From JBGSYJ01 sp041748075 (GTDB taxonomy: Bacteria > Acidobacteriota > Thermoanaerobaculia > Gp7-AA8): 64,000 nucleotides of DNA. The notes under the pieces are model-generated. The model had not been told where the DNA came from, did not search any database, and worked only from the letters and a program-made list of their open reading frames with translations. Below, piece after piece: positions 1-9,207 of the stretch; the stretch's first letter is position 1, and every line of letters begins with the position of its first letter. The translations under genes and the position numbers were made by a program. The stretch covers positions 62,001-126,000 of the forward strand of contig JBGTDX010000116.1 in the NCBI GenBank assembly GCA_041748075.1. Direction: 5' to 3'.

Positions 1-404
1 ATGGAGTGCTAGCCATCACGCTTCCGATGGGTGACGCAAAGCTCCCCGGTATCGCCGTGGAAGATATCGGTAAATGCGCTTACGGCATCTTCAAGCGTGG
101 CTCGGCGCTCATCGGCAGGACCGTCGGTATAGCCGGCGAGCACCTCACGGTTGCAGAGATGGCCGCCGCAATGTCCCGGCACTTCGGTCAGCAAGTCCGC
201 TACAACGACGTCCCTCCGGATGTCTATCGCAGCTTCGGTTTTCCGGGAGCCGATGATCTGGGCAACATGTTCCAGTTCAAGCGCGATTTCGAGAAAGAGT
301 TCTGCGGGGTGCGCAGTGTGGAAACGTCGCGGGAGCTCAATCCTGAGCTGCAATCGTTCGATGACTGGCTGGGCCGGAACAAGGATCGCATTCCGATCAA
401 GTGA
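1..404 (+). CDS. NmrA-like NAD(P)-binding protein, C-terminal part
   Basis: Open reading frame already running at the window edge, so the N-terminal Rossmann fold is outside. The visible ~133 residues look like the C-terminal half of NmrA/HSCARG-type atypical short-chain dehydrogenases: a segment placing the protein in its active conformation (GIAVEDIGKCAYGIF), then a GRTVGIAGEHLTVAEMAAAM segment typical of these proteins, and an ending in a substrate-side helix. NmrA proteins bind NAD(P) and act as redox-sensing regulators or reductases; the substrate cannot be told from this fragment. There is no linked partner: the next 470 bases are empty. Confidence 0.7.
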   Translation, partial: GVLAITLPMGDAKLPGIAVEDIGKCAYGIFKRGSALIGRTVGIAGEHLTVAEMAAAMSRHFGQQVRYNDVPPDVYRSFGFPGADDLGNMFQFKRDFEKEFCGVRSVETSRELNPELQSFDDWLGRNKDRIPIK

Positions 405-878
405 GCAGTATCGCGACCGGCTGACCTTCGAATTGCCAGGGCCTGACTCGAGGTTGAGTTGCGGTCGCCGGCCGCCCGCGCGCCCCTGGTCAGGTCCAGA
501 GTGGCGCTAGGTCAATCGCTACGGCTTCGAACGGAGGTGCGAACACGACCGCCGAGTCGGAGTTTCGGTATTGTCTGAAAACTGAGGGAAATCTGATCTC
601 CAGGTCTGTTACTTTCGACGACTTCTTCCGAAGCCGAAAAATGAGTCGATTCTGGAAGAATTCAGGCTGACTTCGGGTCGCTTCATGATCGACGCATGCC
701 AAAAAACGCAGGGTCAGGCAGGCTCTCTACGACCCGTAGGGAACCCCCGTGTGATCCTGCAGGGAAAGGCGACTCCCTGAACAAGGGTCGCGAGCCAGTC
801 GAGCGCATGTAGGCCGTCCCTCAGCCTGGTGTTCGTCAGCACGCCCACCCATGAAGTGAACGTGCTCCCCGCCCAACC
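405..878. other. Intergenic stretch without a recognisable gene
   Basis: About 470 bases between the end of the NmrA-like gene and the end of the oppositely oriented glycosyltransferase gene. Short open frames exist on both strands (for example 490-702 on the minus strand) but none shows a recognisable domain, a plausible ribosome binding site or a protein-like composition. I see no strong hairpin. Confidence 0.5.
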
Positions 879-3188
879 TCACTCCCCACTGCCGGGCTCT
901 GCATAAATCCTCATGAACTCCTCTGCGCGGGAGATACGGCATACGACGTTCTCACGCGACCATTCAGACATCATTCCGGCAAGATAAAATGTTCTCCCGA
1001 CTCTATCGGGATAGCGCTCGAGGAGCAGGGGAAAGACATGGGATAAAAAACTCTCGTCCGTGAGGCACTCGCGCGGCGGCAGCGCTTCGACGAGTGCGGC
1101 CGCGAAAGCAGCTCGCGAGGTGTCGAGCTTCGTATCCTGGGGATAGCCCAATCTGAGGAGCATCGTTTCCCGGCCGGTCGCCGTCCACGAAATCTCACCC
1201 TCGCATATGCTGTCGTCGGGAAGGTAGTCGAGGCGCGGCGGATTGATGTTGAATAGAACGGGAAGCGAAATTGATGCAGACCGAGGCGCGCTCTGAGGGA
1301 TGATGACGATCGAGCCGACGCCCGCTGCAATCTTTCGAGTATCGGACGTGCCGTCGATCTCCGCTGGCGAGTACTCCCATTCGAAGCCGATCCTGATCTC
1401 CTCGAGTCTTGCGGCGCCGTGCGTTCCGAGATCAACCGCGTACGTCGACATCGATTCGGTGATCTCATGACGGGCAATCACACCGCCGTCAGTCGAAACA
1501 GTCATTTGCTGCAGGAGATTCGGTCCGGGATTGGCGACGACGTCGAGCTCGAGATGCGATTTACCTGCAGGGATTGGCGCGAGAAAGCTCACTTCCTTTC
1601 GAACCCAGCGGAACCACTCGCCCACGGATCCTCCAGCATCATGCCACCCGTCGCCCGTGAGCAACTCTCTTCCCGGCCCGAGGGCAATCCTCTGGCTTCG
1701 AGTGACGCTCTCGACGAAGCGATCTAGATCCTGGGGTTTGGCGCGGTGCTGCAGAAAGGACGCGAGTCCCGGAGCCCATGCGAGCCGGATCTCTTCCCGC
1801 CGGTCGCGCGCGATCGTGAAAAGCGTGCATGCCCACTGGCGAACCGCCCCATCGTCTTCCCATCCACCGAGCACGACCCATCCTCCCACTCTCCGTCCGA
1901 TCACATAGCGCGCGAGCTCGGTGTCTCCCCCGACGGGACGAACGTCGAGCGGCCTGCCGAGCTCCTGCAGATAAAAGCGAATGGAGACGGCGCTCCACTC
2001 TCCGGGTGTCAGAACGACGTCATCGTCGTGCGCCCTGGCGGCGAGTGTCCCGGCAATTCCCCGCCAGTCGGCGCGTGCAATCGGTTCGGTGCGGGAGGCG
2101 GGAAATGCCGCGAATGCGAAAGCCGACAGAAGGAGCAGTGCGAAGACCCAAACCCGCTCACGGACCTGTGGGAGCAGACGTCCCATCAGCTCAGCCACAC
2201 CTCGCCCCACGGCCGCGATCCCCGCTGCGACGAGAACGACAAAGGGAGCGAGACCGAGGATTACATAACGTACCGAGAACCAGTGATCAGTCTGGATGAG
2301 TGCGGCGATCGCGATTCCGATTGGAAGGAGCGTCAGGGCAAGAGCGATTTGAGCAGCGCGTCGGTCACGCATTGTGCTGAATCCGACAACGGCGAGAATC
2401 GCTGCGCACAGTGACCAGCCGCTGAGAACGACCGATTCCGCTGAAGTCGTGGTGAACGCGTTGAGGACGATGACACCGAGGTTGGAAAAGCCTTCATCGA
2501 ACCCCAGGGTGTCCGAAGGACGCGGAAACCGGAGGTAGAAGAGGAGATATCCGCCCGCCGCGAACGAGCTCGCGAGTGCGATCATCGACTGGCGTCTCTG
2601 CTCACGCGAGAGGACTGCGTCGATGATGAGAATGGCGATCGTTGCAACGATGAGAGGGGCGGCAGTGAGTGCACTCGATGCAGCTGCGAGCAACGACAGA
2701 GTGATCAGGAGCGTTCGCCAGCGACCCATCTGATGCAGTAGCCCGGCGAAGACGCCGAGCGTGGCGAGAACGAGCAGCGCATACGGCCGGCCCTCGCGCG
2801 AATAGAAGACGTGAAACGGGGAGACGGCGAGGAGAAGGGCGGCGCATGCACCTGTCAGGCGCGAACGGTCTGATCTCGACGCCGTCCAGGCGATGGCGGG
2901 GATCGCTGCAATTCCCAGGATTGCACTCGGCAGCCGGAACGCGGCCTCGACACCGAGCGGCAGCCTCAGCGCCAACCCGTGAAAGGCGAAGTATAGCGGC
3001 CCGTTCTCGCGTTCGAAGCCGATGAGCCAGTCCACGACGGTGAGGGAGCTGAGTGCGCGACTGATTCCGACGTTGAGGATCTCGTCGAGCCACAGCGAGG
3101 GCGCGCCCAGAGCGTGCAGGCGGAGCCAGGCGGCAAAGCAGGTGATCCCCGCGATGAGAACGGGAAAGAACCAGCGGCGTTCAATCAT
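879..3188 (-). CDS. PMT/ArnT-like integral membrane glycosyltransferase
   Basis: A 769-residue polytopic membrane protein. After the first transmembrane helix it has SLWLDE, the conserved acidic motif in the first periplasmic loop of the protein-mannosyltransferase/ArnT (GT39/GT83-like) superfamily, then about a dozen hydrophobic segments to residue ~420. These enzymes use polyprenyl-phosphate sugars on the periplasmic face. The C-terminal ~350 residues form a long soluble, probably periplasmic domain, longer than in minimal family members. I start at the ATG at 3188, directly before the first helix; an in-frame start 52 codons upstream gives an unlikely basic leader. No linked lipid-A or glycan genes, so the acceptor is unknown. 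Confidence 0.75.
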   Translation of the reverse strand: MIERRWFFPVLIAGITCFAAWLRLHALGAPSLWLDEILNVGISRALSSLTVVDWLIGFERENGPLYFAFHGLALRLPLGVEAAFRLPSAILGIAAIPAIAWTASRSDRSRLTGACAALLLAVSPFHVFYSREGRPYALLVLATLGVFAGLLHQMGRWRTLLITLSLLAAASSALTAAPLIVATIAILIIDAVLSREQRRQSMIALASSFAAGGYLLFYLRFPRPSDTLGFDEGFSNLGVIVLNAFTTTSAESVVLSGWSLCAAILAVVGFSTMRDRRAAQIALALTLLPIGIAIAALIQTDHWFSVRYVILGLAPFVVLVAAGIAAVGRGVAELMGRLLPQVRERVWVFALLLLSAFAFAAFPASRTEPIARADWRGIAGTLAARAHDDDVVLTPGEWSAVSIRFYLQELGRPLDVRPVGGDTELARYVIGRRVGGWVVLGGWEDDGAVRQWACTLFTIARDRREEIRLAWAPGLASFLQHRAKPQDLDRFVESVTRSQRIALGPGRELLTGDGWHDAGGSVGEWFRWVRKEVSFLAPIPAGKSHLELDVVANPGPNLLQQMTVSTDGGVIARHEITESMSTYAVDLGTHGAARLEEIRIGFEWEYSPAEIDGTSDTRKIAAGVGSIVIIPQSAPRSASISLPVLFNINPPRLDYLPDDSICEGEISWTATGRETMLLRLGYPQDTKLDTSRAAFAAALVEALPPRECLTDESFLSHVFPLLLERYPDRVGRTFYLAGMMSEWSRENVVCRISRAEEFMRIYAEPGSGE

Positions 3189-3504
3189 GTCGTGAGCGCG
3201 GTCATCGGGATGATCGTGACAGATCGAAAGTATAGGGCGGCTCGCCGGGAAGGGGCTCGCTCTACAAGGTGGTTCACTTCTGCAGAAATCCGTTACCGGC
3301 CTCGGCTTCGCAGGCCCCCTCGCCGGAGAATGATGAATCCGCACCCGCTTGCGAGACGAACAGCCACTGGCGGTCTGGAGGAGTGTCTGCGAGAGATTCG
3401 ACTCGTTTCATGTCGGCTTCGTTCACTCGGTGCCGCATTGATACGCGAAGCGCGCGAGACTCGTCCATCAACGGGATCCTGCGGCTGAATAGAGAATCCC
3501 TTTT
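3189..3504. other. Gap between glycosyltransferase and regulator
   Basis: About 315 bases downstream of the Crp/Fnr gene and upstream of the glycosyltransferase, both minus strand; it should hold the glycosyltransferase promoter. A 65-codon minus-strand frame (3274-3471, ATG at 3468 behind an AGGA) has acceptable composition but no recognisable domain, so I do not call it a gene. Confidence 0.4.
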
Positions 3505-4209
3505 TCAATTCTCTGCGATCTTGCGGAGGCTCTCCCGATCGGGAACTCTGAACCCATCCTTCTCAGTGATGACGAGTCCGTCTTTGTTCCAGCGGCTCAT
3601 GAGGCGGATGGCACTCTCGACTGTCGTTCCGACGAGGTCTGCAATCTCCTGTCGTGAGAGTGCCATCGGGATGAACATCGTGTTGCCCTCGACGGTGCCG
3701 AGGCGTTCGCCGAGAGTCAGAAACAGGCGCGCGACCTTCTGTTCGATCGAGCCGGTCATGGCGAGCATCCGCTTGTTCAAAGCCATCAGGCGCATCGTCA
3801 GACCGGAGAGGATCCGGCGGACGACGATCGGGCGGTCCGTCAGGAGACGAAAAAAGTCGTCCTGGCCGATCGTGAGGACGCTCGACGGTTCGAGCGTTAC
3901 CGCGGCAGCGGGGTAAGGCCGGCCCTCGTATGCTGCCACTGCGCCCACGGGTTCTCCCTGATCCAGGATCTCGAGGATGAGCTCGCGGTCGCCGACGCTC
4001 TTGATGATTTTGACCCGCCCCATATAGATGAAGAAGATCTGATCCGAGGCGTCGCCTTCGCGGAAGATCGTGGCGTTCTTGTCATAGCCATGGATCCGGC
4101 AGAGCGGGATGAGGGCGGTATGGTCCTCGGGCGAAAGCGAAGCGAGCGTGGGAATCGCCCGCAAGGCTGCGCGGATCATGGGGTTCTCGTCGGGAGGCTC
4201 GGTTGCCAT
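3505..4209 (-). CDS. Crp/Fnr-family transcription regulator
   Basis: About 234 residues with an N-terminal cyclic-nucleotide-binding-like beta-roll (residues ~20-140, with IFREGDASDQIFFIYMGRV), a long dimerisation helix, and a C-terminal winged helix-turn-helix (LSRQEIADLVGTTVESAIRL). It has a single cysteine, so the Fnr-type [4Fe-4S] N-terminal cluster is absent; this is closer to Dnr/Nnr-like members that respond to NO or other cues. In the recognition helix the Fnr E-x2-S-R contact set reads E-S-A-I-R: Glu and Arg kept, Ser replaced by Ile. It is divergent from the nitrate-reductase-like operon, with an Fnr-like palindrome between them. The longest frame starts at 4239 inside that palindrome, so I prefer the ATG at 4209; 4179 is possible. 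Confidence 0.9.
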   Translation of the reverse strand: MATEPPDENPMIRAALRAIPTLASLSPEDHTALIPLCRIHGYDKNATIFREGDASDQIFFIYMGRVKIIKSVGDRELILEILDQGEPVGAVAAYEGRPYPAAAVTLEPSSVLTIGQDDFFRLLTDRPIVVRRILSGLTMRLMALNKRMLAMTGSIEQKVARLFLTLGERLGTVEGNTMFIPMALSRQEIADLVGTTVESAIRLMSRWNKDGLVITEKDGFRVPDRESLRKIAEN

Positions 4210-4224
4210 AAGATGTCCCGGAGT

Positions 4225-4240
4225 CATGACGGATGTCATG
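4225..4240. promoter_or_regulatory. Fnr-type operator CATGAC-N4-GTCATG
   Basis: A perfect 6+6 inverted repeat with a 4-base spacer (CATGACggatGTCATG) in the divergent region between the Crp/Fnr-family regulator and the cytochrome b/molybdoenzyme operon. The core ATGAC-N4-GTCAT matches the Fnr/Dnr layout TTGAY-N4-RTCAA with one change per half-site. Its centre is 29-30 bases before a TATCAT hexamer at 4262-4267, which would put the site near -41.5, the class II activator position. The identical core recurs at 10426-10441. Confidence 0.75.
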
Positions 4241-4261
4241 TCCGGCGTGCAGGCCTCTTCA

Positions 4262-4267
4262 TATCAT
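4262..4267 (+). promoter_or_regulatory. Putative -10 element of the reductase operon
   Basis: TATCAT lies 22 bases after the Fnr-like palindrome with no good -35 hexamer, as expected for an activator-dependent promoter. Transcription would start near 4274, which excludes the upstream in-frame ATG codons at 4233 and 4266 as translation starts of the first operon gene. Confidence 0.45.
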
Positions 4268-4370
4268 GAGCCGCGGGTTCCTGCGCTCGTTGTCCGGCAT
4301 CAGGTCCGGCTCGTGCATGAGGGCCTTGGCGAACCGAATACGACGCAGAGAGGACCGAAAGGAGGTCGAT

Positions 4371-5459
4371 CTGAAGAGCGGAAGAGTCGGACGGGAGCGG
4401 ATCGTCTCCGCCGGTTGGGGCGTCCTCTTTACTCTGATCCTCGGAGTCCTGATCGTCGTCGGCTCGCGAAACCTCCAGCATTTCGACGCCGCGCTCGTCG
4501 GCTACACGTTCGCGGTGCTCTTCGCGACGTTCGCGATCACATACCGGTATGCGATGTGGCTGCAGAAGCCGCCGACGAAGCGCTACTGGAATCGCGGGTG
4601 GCAGGTGTTCTTCAGTCGCGGGCATCTGAGCCGGAACATCGCCAACTGGTTCCGCCGCGTGACGGCTGACTTCGCTCTGAACCGTTTCATCTTCCGGCGT
4701 GGTCACTCGCGGGGAATCGCGCACTTCCTGATCATGTGGGGCTGCATCCTCGCCTTTGCAATTACGTTTCCGCTCGTATTCGGCTGGGTCCATTTCGAGA
4801 CCGTGCCCGGAGACTTCGAGTCGTATCGCACATTCATCTTCGGCTTCCCGACGACGTCGTTCGCGATCCACTCGGTTCTCGCCTTCACGATCTTTCACGG
4901 CCTGGTATGGTCGTCGTTCATGGTGATTGCGGGGGTGATGCTGGCGATGCGCCGGCGCATGCGCGATCACGGCGCGGCAGCGGTCCAGCAGTTCGCGGAG
5001 GATTTTCTGCCGCTCATTCTGCTCTTCGCCATCAGCATCACCGGCCTGATGCTCACGGCTAGCTACACATGGATGCAGGGCTATGGTTACGACTTCCTCG
5101 CGCTGCTCCACGCGATCACCGTGATCTTCACGCTTCTGTACATGCCGTTCGGGAAGTTCTTCCACATCTTTCAGCGTCCGGCGCAGCTGGGCGTGAGCTT
5201 CTACAAGGACGTGGGCGCGCGCGAGGGGATGGCGAAGTGCGCCCGCTGCGAGGCGGAGTACGCGCCGCTTCTGCAGATCAACGACCTCATTGACGTCGAG
5301 CGCGAGCTCGGCTATCGCTACGAGACGAAAAAACCGGGACTCGACCACTACCAGCGCATCTGCCCCGCCTGCCGTCGCTCCATGCTCGCCATCGCTCAGG
5401 GCCAGCTGTGGGGTCGCGTTGGCAGTCCCGCAGACCACGCAACAGTCAGGATGGAGTAA
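4371..5459 (+). CDS. NarI-like membrane cytochrome b with Cys-rich C-terminus
   Basis: First gene of the operon. About 362 residues with six or so transmembrane helices and histidines placed as in heme-b quinol-oxidising subunits (FHGL, LLHAIT, GKFFHIFQ), resembling nitrate reductase gamma and DsrM/HdrE-type cytochromes. After the last helix a soluble cytoplasmic tail carries CARC and CPAC pairs ~60 residues apart, a likely zinc ribbon or metal knuckle. It probably takes electrons from quinol and hands them to the Fe-S/Mo partners. Start: the strong Shine-Dalgarno GAAAGGAGG (4357-4365) sits 5 bases before an in-frame CTG at 4371; the nearest ATG (4317) has no ribosome binding site. The next gene begins immediately after the stop codon. 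Confidence 0.8.
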   Translation: MKSGRVGRERIVSAGWGVLFTLILGVLIVVGSRNLQHFDAALVGYTFAVLFATFAITYRYAMWLQKPPTKRYWNRGWQVFFSRGHLSRNIANWFRRVTADFALNRFIFRRGHSRGIAHFLIMWGCILAFAITFPLVFGWVHFETVPGDFESYRTFIFGFPTTSFAIHSVLAFTIFHGLVWSSFMVIAGVMLAMRRRMRDHGAAAVQQFAEDFLPLILLFAISITGLMLTASYTWMQGYGYDFLALLHAITVIFTLLYMPFGKFFHIFQRPAQLGVSFYKDVGAREGMAKCARCEAEYAPLLQINDLIDVERELGYRYETKKPGLDHYQRICPACRRSMLAIAQGQLWGRVGSPADHATVRME

Positions 5460-7772
5460 ATGACCCGACTTCCCATTGAACAGGACGCGATTGCAGACGT
5501 ATGGGGACCGCACCTCAACCGTATGGAGGGCGTCCGCCTCGATACGGACGTCGAACCTGACAGAGTAGTCAGCACGCACTGCTGCTTCTGCGGGCAGCAA
5601 TGCGGAATCAATCTCAAGGTCAAAGACAACGCCGTCATCGGCTTCGAGCCGCGCTACGACTTTCCCTTCAACAGGGGGATGCTCTGCCCAAAGGGTGTGA
5701 AGCGCTATCTGCAGGGCGGGCATCAGGACCGGCTGACGACTGCGCTGCGCAGCGATCCCTCTGCTACGGGCGGGTTCTCCGCAATGCCATATCCGGAAGC
5801 GATCGCACGCGTCGCGTCGGAGATCGAACGGATCCAACAGGCGTATGGTCCTGATGCGTTCGGCGTTCTCTCAGGCGCGAGTCTGACCACCGAAAAGTGT
5901 TACCTCATGGGCAAGTTCGCGCGAGTCTGCCTGAAGACGAAATACATCGACTACAACGGACGGCTCTGTATGGTCAGCGCCGGCGCCGCGAACAAGAAGT
6001 CGTTCGGCATCGATCGCAGCGCGAGTCCGTGGGATGACATCCTGAAAGCGGAAGTGGTCCTGATCGCCGGCTCGAACACCGCCGAGTGCTCGCCGATCAC
6101 GACGAACTACGTCTGGCAGGCGCGGGAAAACGGCGGCAAAGTCATCGTCGTCGATCCGCGGATCACCCCGATCGCTCGCACCGCCGACATCTTTCTGCCG
6201 GTCAAGCCCGGCCGCGACGTCGCCCTCTTCAACGGGATCCTCCAGCTGATGATCGAGAATGACTGGCTCGATCACGAATTCATCGAGAACAACACGGTCG
6301 GATTCGAGGCAGTCGCGGAGCATGTGAAGCAGTGGACGCCGAAGCAGACTGCCGAGGTGACGGGGATCGCGGAGAAATCGATCCGGGCCGCGGCGGAGCT
6401 GTGGGGAAATGCGGGCTCGAGCTTCCTCATGCACGCACGCGGCATCGAGCATCATTCGCACGGCGTCGAGAACTGCCTCTCGACCATCAACATCGTTCTC
6501 GCTTCGGGCCGCATCGGAAAGCCGAACTGCGGGTACGGCACGGTCGTCGGGCAGGGGAACGGGCAGGGTGGCCGAGAGCATGGACAGAAGGCGGACCAGC
6601 TCCCCGGATGGCGCGACATCGGCAATCCGGAGCATCGCAAATACATCGCCGGAGTGTGGGGTGTCGAGCCCGATTCGATTCCGCAGGCGGGGGTCGACTG
6701 CTACGAGATGATGCGGAAGATCGATGCCGGCGAGATCAAGGGGCTGCTGAGCATCTGCTTCAATCCGAAAGTCTCGCTTCCCGATAACGCGTTCGTCACT
6801 CGTGCTCTCGAGAAGCTCGAGTTCTTTACCGTGATCGACTTCTTTCTCAGCGAGACGGCGCATCACGCCGACATCGTCCTTCCCGGCTCGCTCCACGAAG
6901 AAGACGAAGGCGTCGTTGCACAGGTCGAAGGCCTGGTGATCAAGATCAATAAAGCGGTCGAGCCTCCGGGGGACGCGAAGCAGGACTGGAAGATCATCCA
7001 GGACATTGCCGCGGCTCTGGGACGGCCCACAGGATTCACCTTCGAGAGTCCGCGGGAGATCTTTGACGAGCTCCGCATCGCATCGAAGGGCGGCGTGGCC
7101 GACTATTACGGCATCACGTACGAGAAGATCGAAGCGCAGAACGGCGTCTGCTGGCCCTGCCCGACGGAAGATCATCCGGGAACGCCGCGCCTGTTCGAGC
7201 CGGGTTCGTGGAACTCCGTCGCGAAGGGTGCAGGCCCGTTCTATTTTCCCGACGGAAAAGCGCGGTTCAACGTTCCCGCGTATCGCCCGCCGGCAGAAGA
7301 TGTAGACGAGGAGTATCCGATCATCCTGACGACTGGACGGGTCGTGAGTCAGTTTCTTTCCGGCACGCAGACGCGCAGGATTGGCCCTCTGGTCGATCAG
7401 TATCCGGAGCCGCGCATCGAGATTCATCCGAAGCTCGCGCTGAAGTACGGAATTGCGGATCGCGACTGGGTGACGGCGGAGTCGCGGCGGGGAACGATGA
7501 CGCTGCGCGCGCAGGTCGTCACGACGATCCGTCCCGACACGATCTTCATTCCTTACCACTGGCCGGGACGGAAGGCGGCGAACCAGCTCACCATCGCCGC
7601 GCAGGATCCGATATCGAAGATTCCCGAGTACAAAGTCTGTGCGGTGCGTGTCCGAAAATCGGATCCACCTACGGACGCGGTGATGACTGAGCTTCCCGGA
7701 ACGAGCACAACGGAAGTGAACCGCGGTGGCGGTGACGACGTCGCGAGATCCGCAGTGCAGCGGGGGAGGTGA
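5460..7772 (+). CDS. Nas/Nap-type molybdopterin oxidoreductase, probable nitrate reductase
   Basis: 770 residues, catalytic subunit of the Mo-bisMGD oxidoreductase family. An N-terminal [4Fe-4S] motif is formed by Cys41, Cys44, Cys48 and Cys76 (C-x2-C-x3-C-x27-C). NGRLCMVSA around Cys170 matches the molybdenum-ligand cysteine of NapA/NasA enzymes, and C-terminal residues ~600-750 form the molydopterin dinucleotide-binding domain. There is no Tat signal, so it is cytoplasmic, like NasA/NarB and unlike NapA. The linked NarK-like transporter makes nitrate the best substrate guess; formate dehydrogenase-like activity is the alternative, but these usually carry Sec/Cys in other contexts. Translation starts on the base after the cytochrome b stop codon. 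Confidence 0.85.
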   Translation: MTRLPIEQDAIADVWGPHLNRMEGVRLDTDVEPDRVVSTHCCFCGQQCGINLKVKDNAVIGFEPRYDFPFNRGMLCPKGVKRYLQGGHQDRLTTALRSDPSATGGFSAMPYPEAIARVASEIERIQQAYGPDAFGVLSGASLTTEKCYLMGKFARVCLKTKYIDYNGRLCMVSAGAANKKSFGIDRSASPWDDILKAEVVLIAGSNTAECSPITTNYVWQARENGGKVIVVDPRITPIARTADIFLPVKPGRDVALFNGILQLMIENDWLDHEFIENNTVGFEAVAEHVKQWTPKQTAEVTGIAEKSIRAAAELWGNAGSSFLMHARGIEHHSHGVENCLSTINIVLASGRIGKPNCGYGTVVGQGNGQGGREHGQKADQLPGWRDIGNPEHRKYIAGVWGVEPDSIPQAGVDCYEMMRKIDAGEIKGLLSICFNPKVSLPDNAFVTRALEKLEFFTVIDFFLSETAHHADIVLPGSLHEEDEGVVAQVEGLVIKINKAVEPPGDAKQDWKIIQDIAAALGRPTGFTFESPREIFDELRIASKGGVADYYGITYEKIEAQNGVCWPCPTEDHPGTPRLFEPGSWNSVAKGAGPFYFPDGKARFNVPAYRPPAEDVDEEYPIILTTGRVVSQFLSGTQTRRIGPLVDQYPEPRIEIHPKLALKYGIADRDWVTAESRRGTMTLRAQVVTTIRPDTIFIPYHWPGRKAANQLTIAAQDPISKIPEYKVCAVRVRKSDPPTDAVMTELPGTSTTEVNRGGGDDVARSAVQRGR

Positions 7773-7773
7773 G

Positions 7774-8403
<630 letters not shown>

Positions 8404-8419
8404 TGGGCGAACGAAGCCA

Positions 8420-8986
8420 ATGACAGAAATTCCGACGACTCCGACCCGTACGACTCCTGATCAGCTTTCGGTTCCGCCGGACGGGCGGCCGTATCACGAT
8501 CAGCCGCAGTGGAGGAACGACTTTCCGATCGACTGGCCGCAGGACGAGCTCGTGGCGAGGCGGGACTTCACGAAGTTCCTCGTGCTGACGAGCCTCGCGT
8601 TCGTCGCAGGGCAGTTCTGGATCGTCTTCGAGAACTTCAAACGCAAGCGGCGGGGAGCCCCGCCCGTGATGAGAATCGGGCGAGCCGATGCGCTCGCCGT
8701 CGGAAGCTCGATGGTCTTCGATTACCCCGACGCCCACGACAGCTGCATCCTCGTGCGGACGGGCGAGCAGTCGTACGTCGCCTTCAACCAGAAGTGCACG
8801 CACCTGACCTGCGCCGTCGTGCCTGATGTCGCCCGTGGAAAATTTCATTGTCCCTGTCACAACGGCTGGTTCGAGATGAGCAGCGGCATTCCGACGGCAG
8901 GTCCGCCGCGCCGGCCCCTCGATCGGATCACGCTCGAGATCCGTGACGGATTTCTTTATGCGACCGGGATCGAGGTGCAGGCATGA
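8420..8986 (+). CDS. Membrane-anchored Rieske [2Fe-2S] protein
   Basis: 188 residues. An N-terminal ~45-residue Pro-rich cytoplasmic leader is followed by ARRDFTKFLVLTSLAFVAGQ, a twin-arginine-like motif leading into one hydrophobic anchor. The Rieske domain has CTHLTC (Cys-x-His) and CPCHNGWF (Cys-x2-His), the two-Cys two-His cluster ligands. The domain is most like Rieske ferredoxin/cytochrome b6f-type modules. If the anchor is N-in, as Tat-dependent Rieske proteins are, the cluster is periplasmic, although the molybdoenzyme is cytoplasmic. Start chosen at the ATG at 8420 after AACGAAGCC; longer frames read into the preceding gene. Confidence 0.85.
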   Translation: MTEIPTTPTRTTPDQLSVPPDGRPYHDQPQWRNDFPIDWPQDELVARRDFTKFLVLTSLAFVAGQFWIVFENFKRKRRGAPPVMRIGRADALAVGSSMVFDYPDAHDSCILVRTGEQSYVAFNQKCTHLTCAVVPDVARGKFHCPCHNGWFEMSSGIPTAGPPRRPLDRITLEIRDGFLYATGIEVQA

Positions 8987-9207
8987 ACCGTCCGTTCTCG
9001 CGATCTCAGAAGAGCACGATCGTATTCGGTATTCTCGCGATCGTGCTGATGATCGTCGTGCTTCAGCTCTGGCTGCTGACGGCGACGATGAATGCGTTCC
9101 TGGGCGGGCAGGAGGCAGTGATCATTCCCGCCGCGATCGCGAGCGTCGTCTGCTTCGCGCTGAATGCAGGACTGCTCGTTTACATCTACAGAATGGAGCG
9201 AAGGTGA
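8983..9207 (+). CDS. Small two-helix membrane protein of the reductase operon
   Basis: 74 residues: a short basic N-terminus (FSRSQKST), then two hydrophobic helices (~12-34 and ~44-66) and a basic end, so both termini are probably cytoplasmic. It overlaps the Rieske stop codon by ATGA and its own stop overlaps the transporter start by GTGA, so its translation is coupled on both sides. The likely role is an assembly or stabilising subunit of the membrane part of the complex. I do not recognise a characterised family with certainty (it resembles DUF6755-like proteins). Confidence 0.75.
   Translation: MNRPFSRSQKSTIVFGILAIVLMIVVLQLWLLTATMNAFLGGQEAVIIPAAIASVVCFALNAGLLVYIYRMERR

Noticed and set aside
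4233..4370. Extended N-terminus of the cytochrome b from ATG 4233
   Set aside because: It starts inside the Fnr-like palindrome and upstream of the inferred transcription start.
4236..5837. 533-codon minus-strand frame opposite the cytochrome b
   Set aside because: Shadow: high Arg/His/Glu content and no domain; the plus-strand membrane protein explains the region.
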